Part shown: positions 56,184 to 64,000 of the stretch, one piece after another
How the letters are laid out: each line of letters begins with the position of its first letter
Numbering within the stretch: position 1 is the stretch's first letter
Assembly (NCBI RefSeq): GCF_000195315.1
Contig: NC_015389.1
Coordinates: 930,001-994,000, forward strand
Direction of reading: 5' to 3'
DNA: 64,000 nt
Source: Coriobacterium glomerans PW2
Lineage (GTDB): Bacteria; Actinomycetota; Coriobacteriia; Coriobacteriales; Coriobacteriaceae
Notes under the pieces: generated by a model
Told to the model about the DNA's origin: nothing
What the model saw: only the letters and a program-made list of their open reading frames with translations
Database searches by the model: none
Translations under genes and position numbers: made by a program

Positions 56184-58483
56184 GCGGGCGCGCAACGGTC
56201 AAAAGATTCCGGAGGAATCTTTTCATAATCTGCTCGGCTCTATTCCTCATGTTGACGACCGCTTTGAATCTCTGGGCGCAGGAAAGCCAGCCTGCGACTC
56301 GATTTGTTCAAGAAGAACGCGAAGATCAATCTTGCGAGAAAAAAGGCGCGCCGAGGCAGGATGATCAAGCACCAGAGGGTTTGCCCGACTGCAACGAGAA
56401 AGAAAACAACTCTCAGATTCCCACGAAATCGAGTGATGAGCCGCAGAGCTCCTCAGTCTCGCAAACTGGTGTAGAAACAGTCAGCTTTCGGGCACCCATA
56501 ACAATCGGCGACAAACAGATAGCCTGCTCTTTCATCGGAGATGTGGGTGCTCACACCGCAATGCTGTCTTCGCTGCTGGACAAGAGCGCGAGCGGCGCCA
56601 TCGCCAAACTTCCTGAGACGATCTCTGATGGCGCGAACAGCTACAAGGTGACGGTTGTGGGAGATTTTGCATTCGAGGGATCACCAAACATCACCTCCAC
56701 TGGACTCGCCGGCAATAAAAGCATTACGTATGTCGGCAGCGGTGCTTTCAAAAACTGCATCGGTTTGATATCGACCGGGCTGGATGGCAACGACATGATC
56801 AAGACGATGATGGGCGATCACGGGGGCGTGTACACGGGCGTATTCATGGGATGCACATCGCTCACGAGAACCGGCCTCGAGGGCAATCATACTCTCACCC
56901 ATATTGGCGGAACCTTTTGGGGCTGCACTTCACTGCTCAGCACAGGTCTGAAAGACAACCGCACAATAACGTACGTCGGCGGAAATGCTTTCCGAAACTG
57001 CACCAGTCTCAAATCCGCTGATCTGGGCAGCGATCGAATCAGCAGAGTATGGGAAAATGCATTCAAGGATTGTTCCGGACTGACCGCGACCGGTCTCGAA
57101 GATAATCACAGCATCACAGACATCGGCCCCAGCGCATTTGAGAACTGCGTCAATCTGGGCAGAGCAAGCGACGTCACCGGGGCCACGAATACAGGTGACC
57201 TGGTGATCAATCAGCCAAGTGATGGAACGAGGATGACTATAGAAGCTCGGGCGTTTCTAGGCACGAGCTACAACTCGCTTTATCTGCTTTGCAACGGCCA
57301 AGCTTCAGGGCCTGATGTCGCACCGGACGGCATCTCTCCTTCGGCCATAAAAAAGGTCTATGTTCAATCCTCGTGGTTGGGGTCCATCACTTGGAGGAAC
57401 TACAGCGTCGCCGAAGGCTCGCTCGTCATCATGAATCCCCCGATTTTGTCTATGAACGCGAAGCGTGTGCCGGGTACCTCGGATGCCGCGTCAGTCGAAC
57501 TCCAGATCGCTCAGTCTTTTACAGGTCAGATCAACGATGCCTCAGGACACATGATCAAGCGTTTTTCTGTGAACAAGAATCCCTCGAATCCCACTGAAGT
57601 CGTGAAACTGAATACCGATCGCAATACGGGTCTCGCGCCGGGTTCCGAAACACTGAGTGTTCGCAACGTATCACCGGGATCCTTCATTTTTCCAGCTGGT
57701 TCCAGGGCACGCCCCTACAACTCGGTTTCCTCCTCCGGGAAATCCTGCGGTCTTTCCGCTGTCGCCTACAAGGTGGCGTTCGACCCGGCTGGAGGCACAG
57801 GTGCCATGCCCGATCAACCTATGACCTACGGGGTAGAAGCGCCACTCGAGCAATGCGGCTTTACCCGAGGCCACTACGCTTTCGTCTGCTGGGACGCAGG
57901 TGCCGGCGGGAGGTCCTACGCCGACAAGGAAAGAGTTTCAAATCTGAGCGATCTCGAAGGAGCCACGGTCACCCTGCGGGCGATCTGGAAATCAACCGTT
58001 TCGCTCGAGCTCATGATTTCGAGTCGTATGGCAGGTACAGGAGGTGGCTCCCCGCTTGCCGGCGCGGGTTACGCGCTGTCAGCAACCTCGGATGTCGCCG
58101 ACGAGATCTACGATGTCTACACCGATCCCGAGATGCATCACCGTGTCGAGTCGTGGCCGCAGATGTCGGCCTCCGATGGAAATCTGCGGCTCTATGGGGT
58201 CTCGCCGGGAACCTACCACCTACTGAACCTTTCGGCTCCTACAGGCTACCAAGTCTGCCCAGATGCTCATGTTTTCACTGTGGGCGACGATGGTTCGGTG
58301 TCCGTGGACGGAGTCCCTTATAAGCCCGCCGCCGGCGTGATCGCGCTTACGATGGACTTTTTGCCCGCACCGGTCTTGCCGGGTACCGGTGTGAACTCCG
58401 CTGGGCACCCAGAGAGCGTCGCCGTGCTCGTAGCGTTGGCTGCCGGAGCGCTCGCCGCGCCGCTTGTGCGCCGGCGGAGCTGA
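56180..58483 (+). CDS. LPGTG-anchored BspA-like leucine-rich-repeat surface protein
   Basis: 767 residues. Signal peptide (VKRFRRNLFIICSALFLML to NLWA), a Ser/Glu/Gln-rich stalk, then about six BspA/LRR_5-type repeats of roughly 25 residues (pattern ITYVGSGAFKNCIGLISTGL) around residues 155-330; an InlB B-repeat/Flg_new-like module (VAFDPAGGTGAMPDQPMTYG); a SpaA/Cna-B-like domain (SPLAGAGYAL, GVSPGTYHLLNLSAPTGY); and sortase signal LPGTG (733-737), hydrophobic helix, RRRS tail. A wall-anchored adhesin for host or mucosal binding is likely. AT-richer at its 5' half than neighbours. Only a weak GGAG precedes its ATG, which overlaps the leader ORF stop. Confidence 0.85.
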   Translation: MSGRATVKRFRRNLFIICSALFLMLTTALNLWAQESQPATRFVQEEREDQSCEKKGAPRQDDQAPEGLPDCNEKENNSQIPTKSSDEPQSSSVSQTGVETVSFRAPITIGDKQIACSFIGDVGAHTAMLSSLLDKSASGAIAKLPETISDGANSYKVTVVGDFAFEGSPNITSTGLAGNKSITYVGSGAFKNCIGLISTGLDGNDMIKTMMGDHGGVYTGVFMGCTSLTRTGLEGNHTLTHIGGTFWGCTSLLSTGLKDNRTITYVGGNAFRNCTSLKSADLGSDRISRVWENAFKDCSGLTATGLEDNHSITDIGPSAFENCVNLGRASDVTGATNTGDLVINQPSDGTRMTIEARAFLGTSYNSLYLLCNGQASGPDVAPDGISPSAIKKVYVQSSWLGSITWRNYSVAEGSLVIMNPPILSMNAKRVPGTSDAASVELQIAQSFTGQINDASGHMIKRFSVNKNPSNPTEVVKLNTDRNTGLAPGSETLSVRNVSPGSFIFPAGSRARPYNSVSSSGKSCGLSAVAYKVAFDPAGGTGAMPDQPMTYGVEAPLEQCGFTRGHYAFVCWDAGAGGRSYADKERVSNLSDLEGATVTLRAIWKSTVSLELMISSRMAGTGGGSPLAGAGYALSATSDVADEIYDVYTDPEMHHRVESWPQMSASDGNLRLYGVSPGTYHLLNLSAPTGYQVCPDAHVFTVGDDGSVSVDGVPYKPAAGVIALTMDFLPAPVLPGTGVNSAGHPESVAVLVALAAGALAAPLVRRRS

Positions 58484-58520
58484 GACAACGCCAGTGGGAG
58501 CGCGATGCCGACGGTCGCCC

Positions 58521-59948
58521 TCATGCTCCGGCGATGCTCAAGACGAGCGCGCCCAGCTCATCGGCATCGCGCACATCGTGGGTCGCTATGATGAGCGTCC
58601 GTCCCTCCAGGTGACGGTCGATGTAGTCGAGCGCTGCGGTGCGCGCGGCATCATCGAGGCCGGCGAACGGTTCGTCGAGCAGAACGACAGATGATGGTGC
58701 GGCCAGAGCGCGCACCAGCTCGAGTCTGCGCTGCTGGCCGCCTGAGAGCTCGCCGGCGGCCGCATCGGCCACCTGCTCGGGCAGGATCTCCTCGATCAGG
58801 CCGCAGACTTCATCGCGGGTGAGGTCGCGAGCGGAGACGAGCAGGACGTTATCCACGCATGACAGCTCATCGATGAGGCGCGCATCTTGGAACTCCATGC
58901 TCATCGACGCCGGCGCCTCGATGTTGCCGTCGAGTGGTTCGATGATGCCGGCGATCGTCTTCAACAAGGTCGTCTTGCCCGAACCCGACGGCGCGCTCAG
59001 ACACAGGATCTCCGGTGCCGGTAGTTCGAAGGAGGGCGCGCAGGCCACCGCCGTCTCCCCGTAACCGATCAGCAGATCCCTCGCTTGAATCTCGCCGGGA
59101 GGCTCGGCGACCCTGTTCGGCCGCAGTCTTGCTGCGAGCCGAATCGATGCCGGCGCGCTGTGCCGCAGCAGCGTGATGAACGCGCGCTCGCATGCCCAAG
59201 CCATTAAAACGACTGCGGCGGTCCAAGCAAAAAGGTCGGGTGTTTCCAGCAGGATCTTGCTTTGATATATCCGCTCGCCAATCGTCCCCGCAGGTACGCC
59301 GATCAGCTCTGCAGCGATTCCCGCTTTCCAACTCATGCTGATCGCAGTCTCGCTCGTCGCGACGAGATACGGCAGGACACCGGGCCAGACATAGGCGAGC
59401 TGGCGCTGGAGACCACGGATGCGAAAGACGAAGAACAGCTCGCGCATAGCGGGATCGAGCCGGTCGAGCCCTTCGAGCACAGAGAAGTAGATAGCGGGGA
59501 GGACCAGAAGAAATACGGAGATAGAACTCACGCTCTCCGATCCGAACCAGATGAGCAGCACGACGATGACGCATACGATCGGCGTCCCCTTGGCAACCGA
59601 CATGGCAGGCTGCAGCAGCTCGCGCACGGTGTGCGCGCGATAGGCGAGCGCGGCCAGCGTCAAAGCGACAAGGTAGCCGATCAGGCACCCCGTTAGGATG
59701 CGCGCACCGGAGGAGGCGATGATGGACCAGAACGCGGCGGTCGGCAGCAGACGCAACAGCGCGACGAGCACCTGAAACGGTCCGGCCAAAATGAGCGAGG
59801 AGCCGATCAGAAAGCTTGCCAGCTGCCATACGAGCAGCCACAGCACGATCGCCCACGTTCCCTCGCCGAGGCTATCCAGGCACAGGCGCGTGATCTCGTC
59901 CAGCTTCCCGCGTGTCCGCTCCTCGGCTTCATCGGTCGCCTCATCCAT
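58521..59948 (-). CDS. Fused ABC permease-ATPase (SsuC-SsuB type)
   Basis: 475 residues. The N-terminal ~265 residues are a BPD_transp_1-type permease (about six helices; EAA-like loop ELIGVPAGTIGERIY); the C-terminal ~200 are an ATPase with Walker A SAPSGSGKTTLL, signature LSGGQQRRLELVRAL, Walker B VVLLDEPFAGLDD and switch His (IATHDVRD). Normally two polypeptides. It resembles nitrate/sulfonate/taurine/thiamine-precursor importers and is convergent with the SsuA-like lipoprotein gene, from which the adhesin unit separates it. It probably dimerises to form the importer for that lipoprotein. Confidence 0.85.
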   Translation of the reverse strand: MDEATDEAEERTRGKLDEITRLCLDSLGEGTWAIVLWLLVWQLASFLIGSSLILAGPFQVLVALLRLLPTAAFWSIIASSGARILTGCLIGYLVALTLAALAYRAHTVRELLQPAMSVAKGTPIVCVIVVLLIWFGSESVSSISVFLLVLPAIYFSVLEGLDRLDPAMRELFFVFRIRGLQRQLAYVWPGVLPYLVATSETAISMSWKAGIAAELIGVPAGTIGERIYQSKILLETPDLFAWTAAVVLMAWACERAFITLLRHSAPASIRLAARLRPNRVAEPPGEIQARDLLIGYGETAVACAPSFELPAPEILCLSAPSGSGKTTLLKTIAGIIEPLDGNIEAPASMSMEFQDARLIDELSCVDNVLLVSARDLTRDEVCGLIEEILPEQVADAAAGELSGGQQRRLELVRALAAPSSVVLLDEPFAGLDDAARTAALDYIDRHLEGRTLIIATHDVRDADELGALVLSIAGA

Positions 59949-60086
59949 CGCGTTCCCCGCTCTCCTTCTCCATGGGACGACGCGTCCCCTGCGTCATCTC
60001 GGACTGCACCGTAGCCTACATCATATTCGAACCCTCCTGCAACTCAGGGCGCAAGGGCTTCGAGCGGATGGTGAGTCCATGTGCAT

Positions 60087-60100
60087 GTTCGCGCGCGAAC
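60087..60100. promoter_or_regulatory. 14-bp perfect palindrome between the ABC gene and rpsO
   Basis: GTTCGCGCGCGAAC, flanked by further symmetric CATG elements, lies midway between the divergent ABC-importer and rpsO starts. GTTCGC/GCGAAC half-sites recall ClgR-type actinobacterial operators, but the spacing is shorter than usual. Regulatory role is inference. Confidence 0.35.
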
Positions 60101-60219
60101 AGCATGTGCTACCATATTGTACGTATGCTACCTCCTACTTGGTCGTCCGCTGCACCGGCGGCCACCCAGTTCGAGGCGGATTGAGCGCCGCATGTCGCGG
60201 CCGAGACGAAAGGTGATCC

Positions 60220-60498
60220 ATGACGATCTCAAAGGAACGCAAGGCAGAGCTCATTCGCGAGTATGGAGCGAACGAGCACGATTCAGGCAATTCCAAGGTT
60301 CAGGTTGCGATTCTGACCGATCGGGTCCGGGAGCTGACCGAGCACATGAAGTCTCATCAGAAGGACTTCCACACCCGGCGCGGTCTGCTGATGCTGGTCG
60401 GCCGCCGACGCCGCCTGCTATCCTACATCAAGCGGCATGATGTGCTCGAGTATCGCGAGCTTATCGCCAAACTCGGTATCCGCGATAACATTTCGTAG
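60220..60498 (+). CDS. rpsO: 30S ribosomal protein S15
   Basis: 92 residues. [25 protein letters not shown]-like N-terminus and the [26 protein letters not shown] core are diagnostic. GAAAGGTGATC precedes the ATG. Binds 16S rRNA central domain. Followed by pnp, the classic rpsO-pnp pair, with a small hairpin between. Confidence 0.97.
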   Translation: MTISKERKAELIREYGANEHDSGNSKVQVAILTDRVRELTEHMKSHQKDFHTRRGLLMLVGRRRRLLSYIKRHDVLEYRELIAKLGIRDNIS

Positions 60499-60505
60499 GT
60501 CATGA

Positions 60506-60531
60506 GGGAGCGCGGCATCGCGCTTCCTTTC
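60506..60531 (+). terminator. Hairpin after rpsO (weak terminator or processing site)
   Basis: GGGAGCGCG (60506-60514) pairs with CGCGCTTCC (60519-60527) around a GCAT loop; TTTCGT follows. In many bacteria a stem-loop here is the RNase III site that controls pnp; either role is possible. Confidence 0.5.
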
Positions 60532-60640
60532 GTATGGAGCCGATTGGTCGGGTCCATGACAGCTCGCATGCGGCCGATCCGCTGCGAGCACAAGGCAGCC
60601 CGCGCGCAACGCGGCGCGCGGAGATGAAAGAGGAAGAGAT

Positions 60641-62926
60641 ATGGCACTGGTAACACGCACATTTGAGTTGTACGGAAAGACCTACACGCTCGAGTCCGGA
60701 GAGCTTGCCAAGCAGGCGACCGGAGCGGCCCTGGTCAAACAGGGTGATACCACCGCGCTTACCACCGTGGTGGTTTCCAAGGAGCGGAAGAACTACGACT
60801 TCTTCCCGCTCACGGTTGATTTCAACGAGAAGCTCTACGCCGTCGGACGCATCCCAGGCGGGTTTTTGAAGCGCGAGGGCCGCGCTTCGGACAAGGGCAC
60901 GCTCACGGCTCGCATGATCGATCGTCCCATCCGTCCGAGTTTTCCCGACGGCTTTCGCAACGAGGTTCAGATCGTGGTGACCACCTTGGTCGCCGACCAG
61001 ACGAATCCGATCGACGTGATCTCGACCATGGGAGCCTCGCTGTCGCTCACGCTCGGTGGCGTTCCCTTCGAGGGACCATTGGCCTGTGTGCGCATCGGAC
61101 GCTCCGGCGACAGCGGCGAGTTCATCGTCAATCCCACGTACGAGGAGATCGAGGCATCCGATCTCGATCTCGTCTTGGCGGGCACGCGAGATTTCATCTC
61201 GATGGTCGAGGCCGGAGCCGACGAGATCAGCGAGCAGGACATGCTCGCCGCGATGGAGTTCGGTCAGCGCGCCATCGGCGCTTTCTGCGATGAGCAGCTG
61301 GCCTTCGTGGATCAGTGGGAGCGTGAGAACGGTCCGATCCAGCGTCGGGAGTATCCGCTTGACGAGCCGGTCCCCGAGGTGCACGACCGCATCTTCACGC
61401 ACTACGATGAGATGGCCGCAGCACTGGCCGATGCCGACAAGCTGAGCCGCGTCGAGAAGGTCGCCGACCTCAAGGCTCGTATCACCGCCGAATTCACGGA
61501 AGAGGAGCGCATCGCCTGGGAGCGCGAGATCCCCGTCAACCTGAAGAAGCTCGAAAAACAGGCTATGCGCACGATGGTCGTTGAAACCGGCGAGCGCGTG
61601 GACGGCCGTCGCGCCGATGAGATTCGTCCCATCATGGTAAAGGACGCCTATCTGCCGCTCGTTCACGGATCCGGTCTGTTCCAGCGCGGCCAGACGCAGG
61701 TGCTCTCCGTGCTCGCGCTCGGTATGCTGAACGAGTCGCAGCGCTTGGATACCATCGAGCCGGTCGAGGGCAAGCGCTATATGCACCAATACAACTTCCC
61801 ACCGTTCTCCACAGGCGAGACCGGCCGGATGGGTGCGCCGAAGCGCCGCGAGATCGGCCATGGGCATCTCGCCGAACGGGCGCTTCTGCCGGTTCTTCCC
61901 GATGAGTCCGAGTTTCCCTATGCGATCCGCGTCGTCTCCGAGGTGCTCGAATCCAACGGATCGAGTTCGATGGCATCGACGTGCGCGAGCTGTCTGGCCC
62001 TCATGGATGGCGGCGTGCCCATCAAGCGACCGGTCTCCGGCATCGCGATGGGGCTCATCCAGGAGAACGGAAAGACCGTCGTGCTCTCCGACATCCAAGG
62101 TATCGAGGATTTTCTCGGCGACATGGATTTCAAGGTGACCGGAACCGAGCGCGGCATCACCGCCCTGCAGATGGACAACAAGGCGACCGGCCTCACGTTC
62201 GATATTCTTCGTCAGGCGCTCGAACAGGCAAGAGCCGGCCGGGCATTCATTCGCGGCAAGATGGTCGACGTCCTGCCCGAGCCCCGTTCCCAGACCCGTT
62301 CCACCGCCCCGCGCATCGTGTCGGTGAGTGTGCCTGTTGACAAGATTCGCGAGGTCATCGGATCAGGCGGCAAGGTCATCCGCGGTATCCAAGATGAGAC
62401 GGGCGCCTCGATCGACATTCAGGAGGATGGCACCGTCTACGTCGGCGGCACCGGCACCTCTGTCGAGGACGCCGTCGAGCGCATCAAGCTCATCGTGCAC
62501 GTGCCCGAGCCGGGCGAGGAGTTCACCGGCCGGGTCGTCTCGGTTCAGCCGTTCGGCGCGTTCGTGTCGCTGCTGCCGGGCAAGGACGGTCTGCTGCACA
62601 TCTCACGGGTGGCGCAGGGTCGCGTGGACAAGGTCGAGGACGTTTTGAACATAGGTGACGAGGTGAGGGTCCGCGTGCTCGAGGTCGACGATCGCGGAAA
62701 GATCTCGCTCGACCGCATCGGCAAGCCTGAGGCACCTGCATCATCCGGTGGTCACGACGACCGAGCCCGTCGCAGCTCGAGTGATCACGAACGCGTCCGC
62801 AGCCATGAGGATCACGGTCACGGCCGCCCCCGCAGCACCTCTGAGCATGATGGCGATCGCGATCGACCGCGCCGCTCTCCGGGAGATCGCGGTTGCGGTG
62901 TGCCGCGCCGTCATCATGAGCGCTGA
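60641..62926 (+). CDS. pnp: Polynucleotide phosphorylase
   Basis: 761 residues. Two RNase PH domains (first: VDFNEKLYAVGRIPGGFLKR; second: GLFQRGQTQVLSV, APKRREIGHGHLAERAL), helical linker, KH domain (VIGSGGKVIRGIQDETGASI) and S1 domain (VVSVQPFGAFVSLLPGKDGLLH). Degrades RNA 3'-5' by phosphorolysis. After the S1 domain comes a roughly 65-residue tail rich in Arg, His, Asp and Ser, longer and more charged than usual. GAAAGAGGAAGAG precedes the ATG. Confidence 0.97.
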   Translation: MALVTRTFELYGKTYTLESGELAKQATGAALVKQGDTTALTTVVVSKERKNYDFFPLTVDFNEKLYAVGRIPGGFLKREGRASDKGTLTARMIDRPIRPSFPDGFRNEVQIVVTTLVADQTNPIDVISTMGASLSLTLGGVPFEGPLACVRIGRSGDSGEFIVNPTYEEIEASDLDLVLAGTRDFISMVEAGADEISEQDMLAAMEFGQRAIGAFCDEQLAFVDQWERENGPIQRREYPLDEPVPEVHDRIFTHYDEMAAALADADKLSRVEKVADLKARITAEFTEEERIAWEREIPVNLKKLEKQAMRTMVVETGERVDGRRADEIRPIMVKDAYLPLVHGSGLFQRGQTQVLSVLALGMLNESQRLDTIEPVEGKRYMHQYNFPPFSTGETGRMGAPKRREIGHGHLAERALLPVLPDESEFPYAIRVVSEVLESNGSSSMASTCASCLALMDGGVPIKRPVSGIAMGLIQENGKTVVLSDIQGIEDFLGDMDFKVTGTERGITALQMDNKATGLTFDILRQALEQARAGRAFIRGKMVDVLPEPRSQTRSTAPRIVSVSVPVDKIREVIGSGGKVIRGIQDETGASIDIQEDGTVYVGGTGTSVEDAVERIKLIVHVPEPGEEFTGRVVSVQPFGAFVSLLPGKDGLLHISRVAQGRVDKVEDVLNIGDEVRVRVLEVDDRGKISLDRIGKPEAPASSGGHDDRARRSSSDHERVRSHEDHGHGRPRSTSEHDGDRDRPRRSPGDRGCGVPRRHHER

Positions 62927-62975
62927 GCGGCCCTGAGATGATCCGGGTGAGCCCGATCTGAGTCGCGCTCGCGTG

Positions 62976-63010
62976 GAAAGGCGATTCGCTTCACCGCGAA
63001 TCGCCTTTTC
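62976..63010 (+). terminator. pnp terminator
   Basis: AAGGCGATTCGC / GCGAATCGCCTT perfect 12-pair stem with a six-base loop, then TTC. The symmetric A/T ends would let it act in both directions. Confidence 0.9.
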
Positions 63011-63087
63011 TATGATCCGATCCGCAGCGATCGCGCAACGCGGCTTCTTGGTCTCGCAGAGTCGTTGGCTCTCGTGCGTTACGAGGT

Positions 63088-63237
63088 ATGTCTATGGGTT
63101 GCTCCGCAGCTGCGGGGCTTTCAGCGAGACGGGATCGAGAAAAGCCGCGTATCATCTGTTTGTTTCTCCTGCTGTTCTTGGCAGGCATCTGCAGTTCGTT
63201 CATAATGAGCAATCAGCGAGCGGTGAGATCCGCGTGA
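63088..63237 (+). CDS. Small single-span membrane protein
   Basis: 49 residues from ATG 63088, or 47 from ATG 63094, which has GAGG seven bases upstream. The product has a basic N-terminus (SARRDREKPR), one strongly hydrophobic helix (IICLFLLLFLAGICSSFIM) and a short hydrophilic end. Its TGA overlaps the GTG of the next gene (GTGA), suggesting translational coupling. No family recognised; could resemble a cell-division-type single-span protein in size only. Confidence 0.5.
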   Translation: MSMGCSAAAGLSARRDREKPRIICLFLLLFLAGICSSFIMSNQRAVRSA

Positions 63238-64000
63238 AAGCCACGAGGTTGCAAGAGGCGATGCAAACGAGTGCAGGGTTCATAGGGGCTGGCAGGGTCG
63301 GCACGGCGCTCGGGCGCTATCTTGTCGCACGCGGTGTCGCGGTGTCCGGCTACGCGAGTCTGCATCGCTGCTCAGCCGAGTTCGCGGCCGAGTGCACCTC
63401 CTCGCGCGCCTTTGGGGACATCGGCGATCTCTGCTCGGCAGCCGATATCATCTTTCTGACAGTTCCCGATGAGGCCACCGCGCGCGTATGGCTTCAGATG
63501 CGTCGAACCACCGATCTGGACGGCGCGATCGTCTGTCACTGCAGCGGCTGCTTGACCTCGGAGGTCTTCGAGGGTGCCGCCCAGGAAGGCGCTCACGTCT
63601 GTTCGGCGCACCCCCTTCTTGCATTCAGCGATCCACTGTGCTCGCTCGCGAGCATCTCGCGCGCCCATATCGCGCTCGAGGGAGACGAGGTGGCAGTCGA
63701 TGCGCTTCGAGGGCTCTTCGAGCTCGCTGGCAACCCTATCCATCGTATCGATGCGGCGAGCAAGGTGCGCTATCACGCTGCGGCCGTGTTCGCGAGCAAC
63801 CTTGTCATCGCTCCGCTCAGCGTCGCGGTACGTCTGTTGGGCGAGGTCGGCATCAGCGAGCCGGATGCGCTCTCGGCGCTCGGGCCGCTCATCGAGGGCA
63901 ACGCGCACGCATTCTGCACCTCGGGTGCCGCCGCGCTCACCGGTCCCGCCGAACGCGGCGACACCGCGACGGTGGCCGAGCACCTGGCTGCACTCGATGC
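63234..64000 (+). CDS. Rossmann-like / DUF2520 domain protein, partial
   Basis: About 255 residues from GTG 63234 (GGTGAG six bases upstream); runs off the right edge. N-terminal NADP-type Rossmann fold (GFIGAGRVGTALGRYLVARG), IIFLTVPDEATARVW, the HCSGCLTSEVF segment and SAHPLLAFSDP, followed by the helical DUF2520 domain (KVRYHAAAVFASNLVIAPLS). These proteins resemble 6-phosphogluconate/ketopantoate dehydrogenases and often neighbour pantothenate genes; reaction unknown. ATG 63261 is an alternative start. Confidence 0.85.
   Translation, partial: MKATRLQEAMQTSAGFIGAGRVGTALGRYLVARGVAVSGYASLHRCSAEFAAECTSSRAFGDIGDLCSAADIIFLTVPDEATARVWLQMRRTTDLDGAIVCHCSGCLTSEVFEGAAQEGAHVCSAHPLLAFSDPLCSLASISRAHIALEGDEVAVDALRGLFELAGNPIHRIDAASKVRYHAAAVFASNLVIAPLSVAVRLLGEVGISEPDALSALGPLIEGNAHAFCTSGAAALTGPAERGDTATVAEHLAALD

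Noticed and set aside
59990-60060. TPP-riboswitch-like order (CTGAG, then GAA-GAT, then GCAGGGG) on the minus strand before the ABC importer.
   Set aside because: The invariant CUGAGA ends in U here, the GAACCUGAU box is poorly matched and the P4/P5 stems do not close. A covariance-model search would settle it.

Overview
The window is a high-GC bacterial chromosome segment whose gene content and order point to an anaerobic actinobacterium of the class Coriobacteriia (Collinsella/Coriobacterium-like). This is an inference from frequent GTG/TTG starts, strong Shine-Dalgarno sites, the tig-clpP-clpX and holA-rpsT-lepA-hemW-dnaJ-mtaB-ybeY-dgkA-era-recO gene orders, a 2-enoate-reductase-type flavoenzyme and a soluble [FeFe]-hydrogenase. 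Most of the window is conserved core housekeeping; three stretches are accessory.

Layout. (1) 1-3610, minus strand: aminotransferase, tandem class II aldolase and FGGY sugar-kinase operon (kinase runs off the left edge), with a 16-bp palindrome at its likely promoter. (2) 3833-10771: a small genomic island between two 128-bp direct repeats. Each repeat carries the 3' half of a tRNA-Gly gene plus its terminator; the right copy belongs to the intact tRNA-Gly, the left copy is an orphan 3' half. The island holds a lactococcin-972-like secreted bacteriocin and two permease/ATPase pairs of the bacteriocin-associated type, and no recognisable integrase. (3) 10728-33036: tRNA-Gly and tRNA-Pro, gdhA, a CPBP protease, tRNA-Leu, tig-clpP-clpX, valS, folate genes (5-formyl-THF cyclo-ligase, folC), a PHP phosphatase, an enoate reductase, thrS followed by a PLP-fold pseudoenzyme, thyA-folA-flavodoxin-rRNA/tRNA methyltransferase. 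(4) 33259-50856: ftsH, competence genes comEA-comEC, holA, rpsT, lepA, dus, hemW, two tandem dnaJ genes (one membrane-anchored), mtaB, ybeY, dgkA, era, recO. (5) 50990-59948: hydrogenase operon (NuoF-C-terminus/GltD fusion, HydA, lipoprotein substrate-binding protein) and, convergent to it, a fused permease-ATPase ABC gene. Between them lies an AT-richer insertion encoding an LPGTG-anchored leucine-rich-repeat surface protein preceded by a 12-G homopolymer. (6) 60220-64000: rpsO, pnp, a small membrane ORF and a partial Rossmann/DUF2520 protein.

Most notable system: the surface protein at 56180-58483 appears to be gated by a phase-variable leader. A short ORF with a strong ribosome-binding site starts at 55796 and runs into twelve consecutive Gs at 55876-55887. 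In the sequenced length it stops at once. If the tract loses one G or gains two, it would read through to 56183 and end in an ATGA overlap with the adhesin start codon, so slipped-strand changes could couple or uncouple adhesin translation. The second notable system is the tRNA-Gly bacteriocin island, with a three-cysteine lactococcin-972 relative, an attenuating terminator between bacteriocin and transporter, and a perfect inverted repeat upstream of the promoter.

Limits: all family assignments are by eye from motifs; no database search or structure prediction was run.
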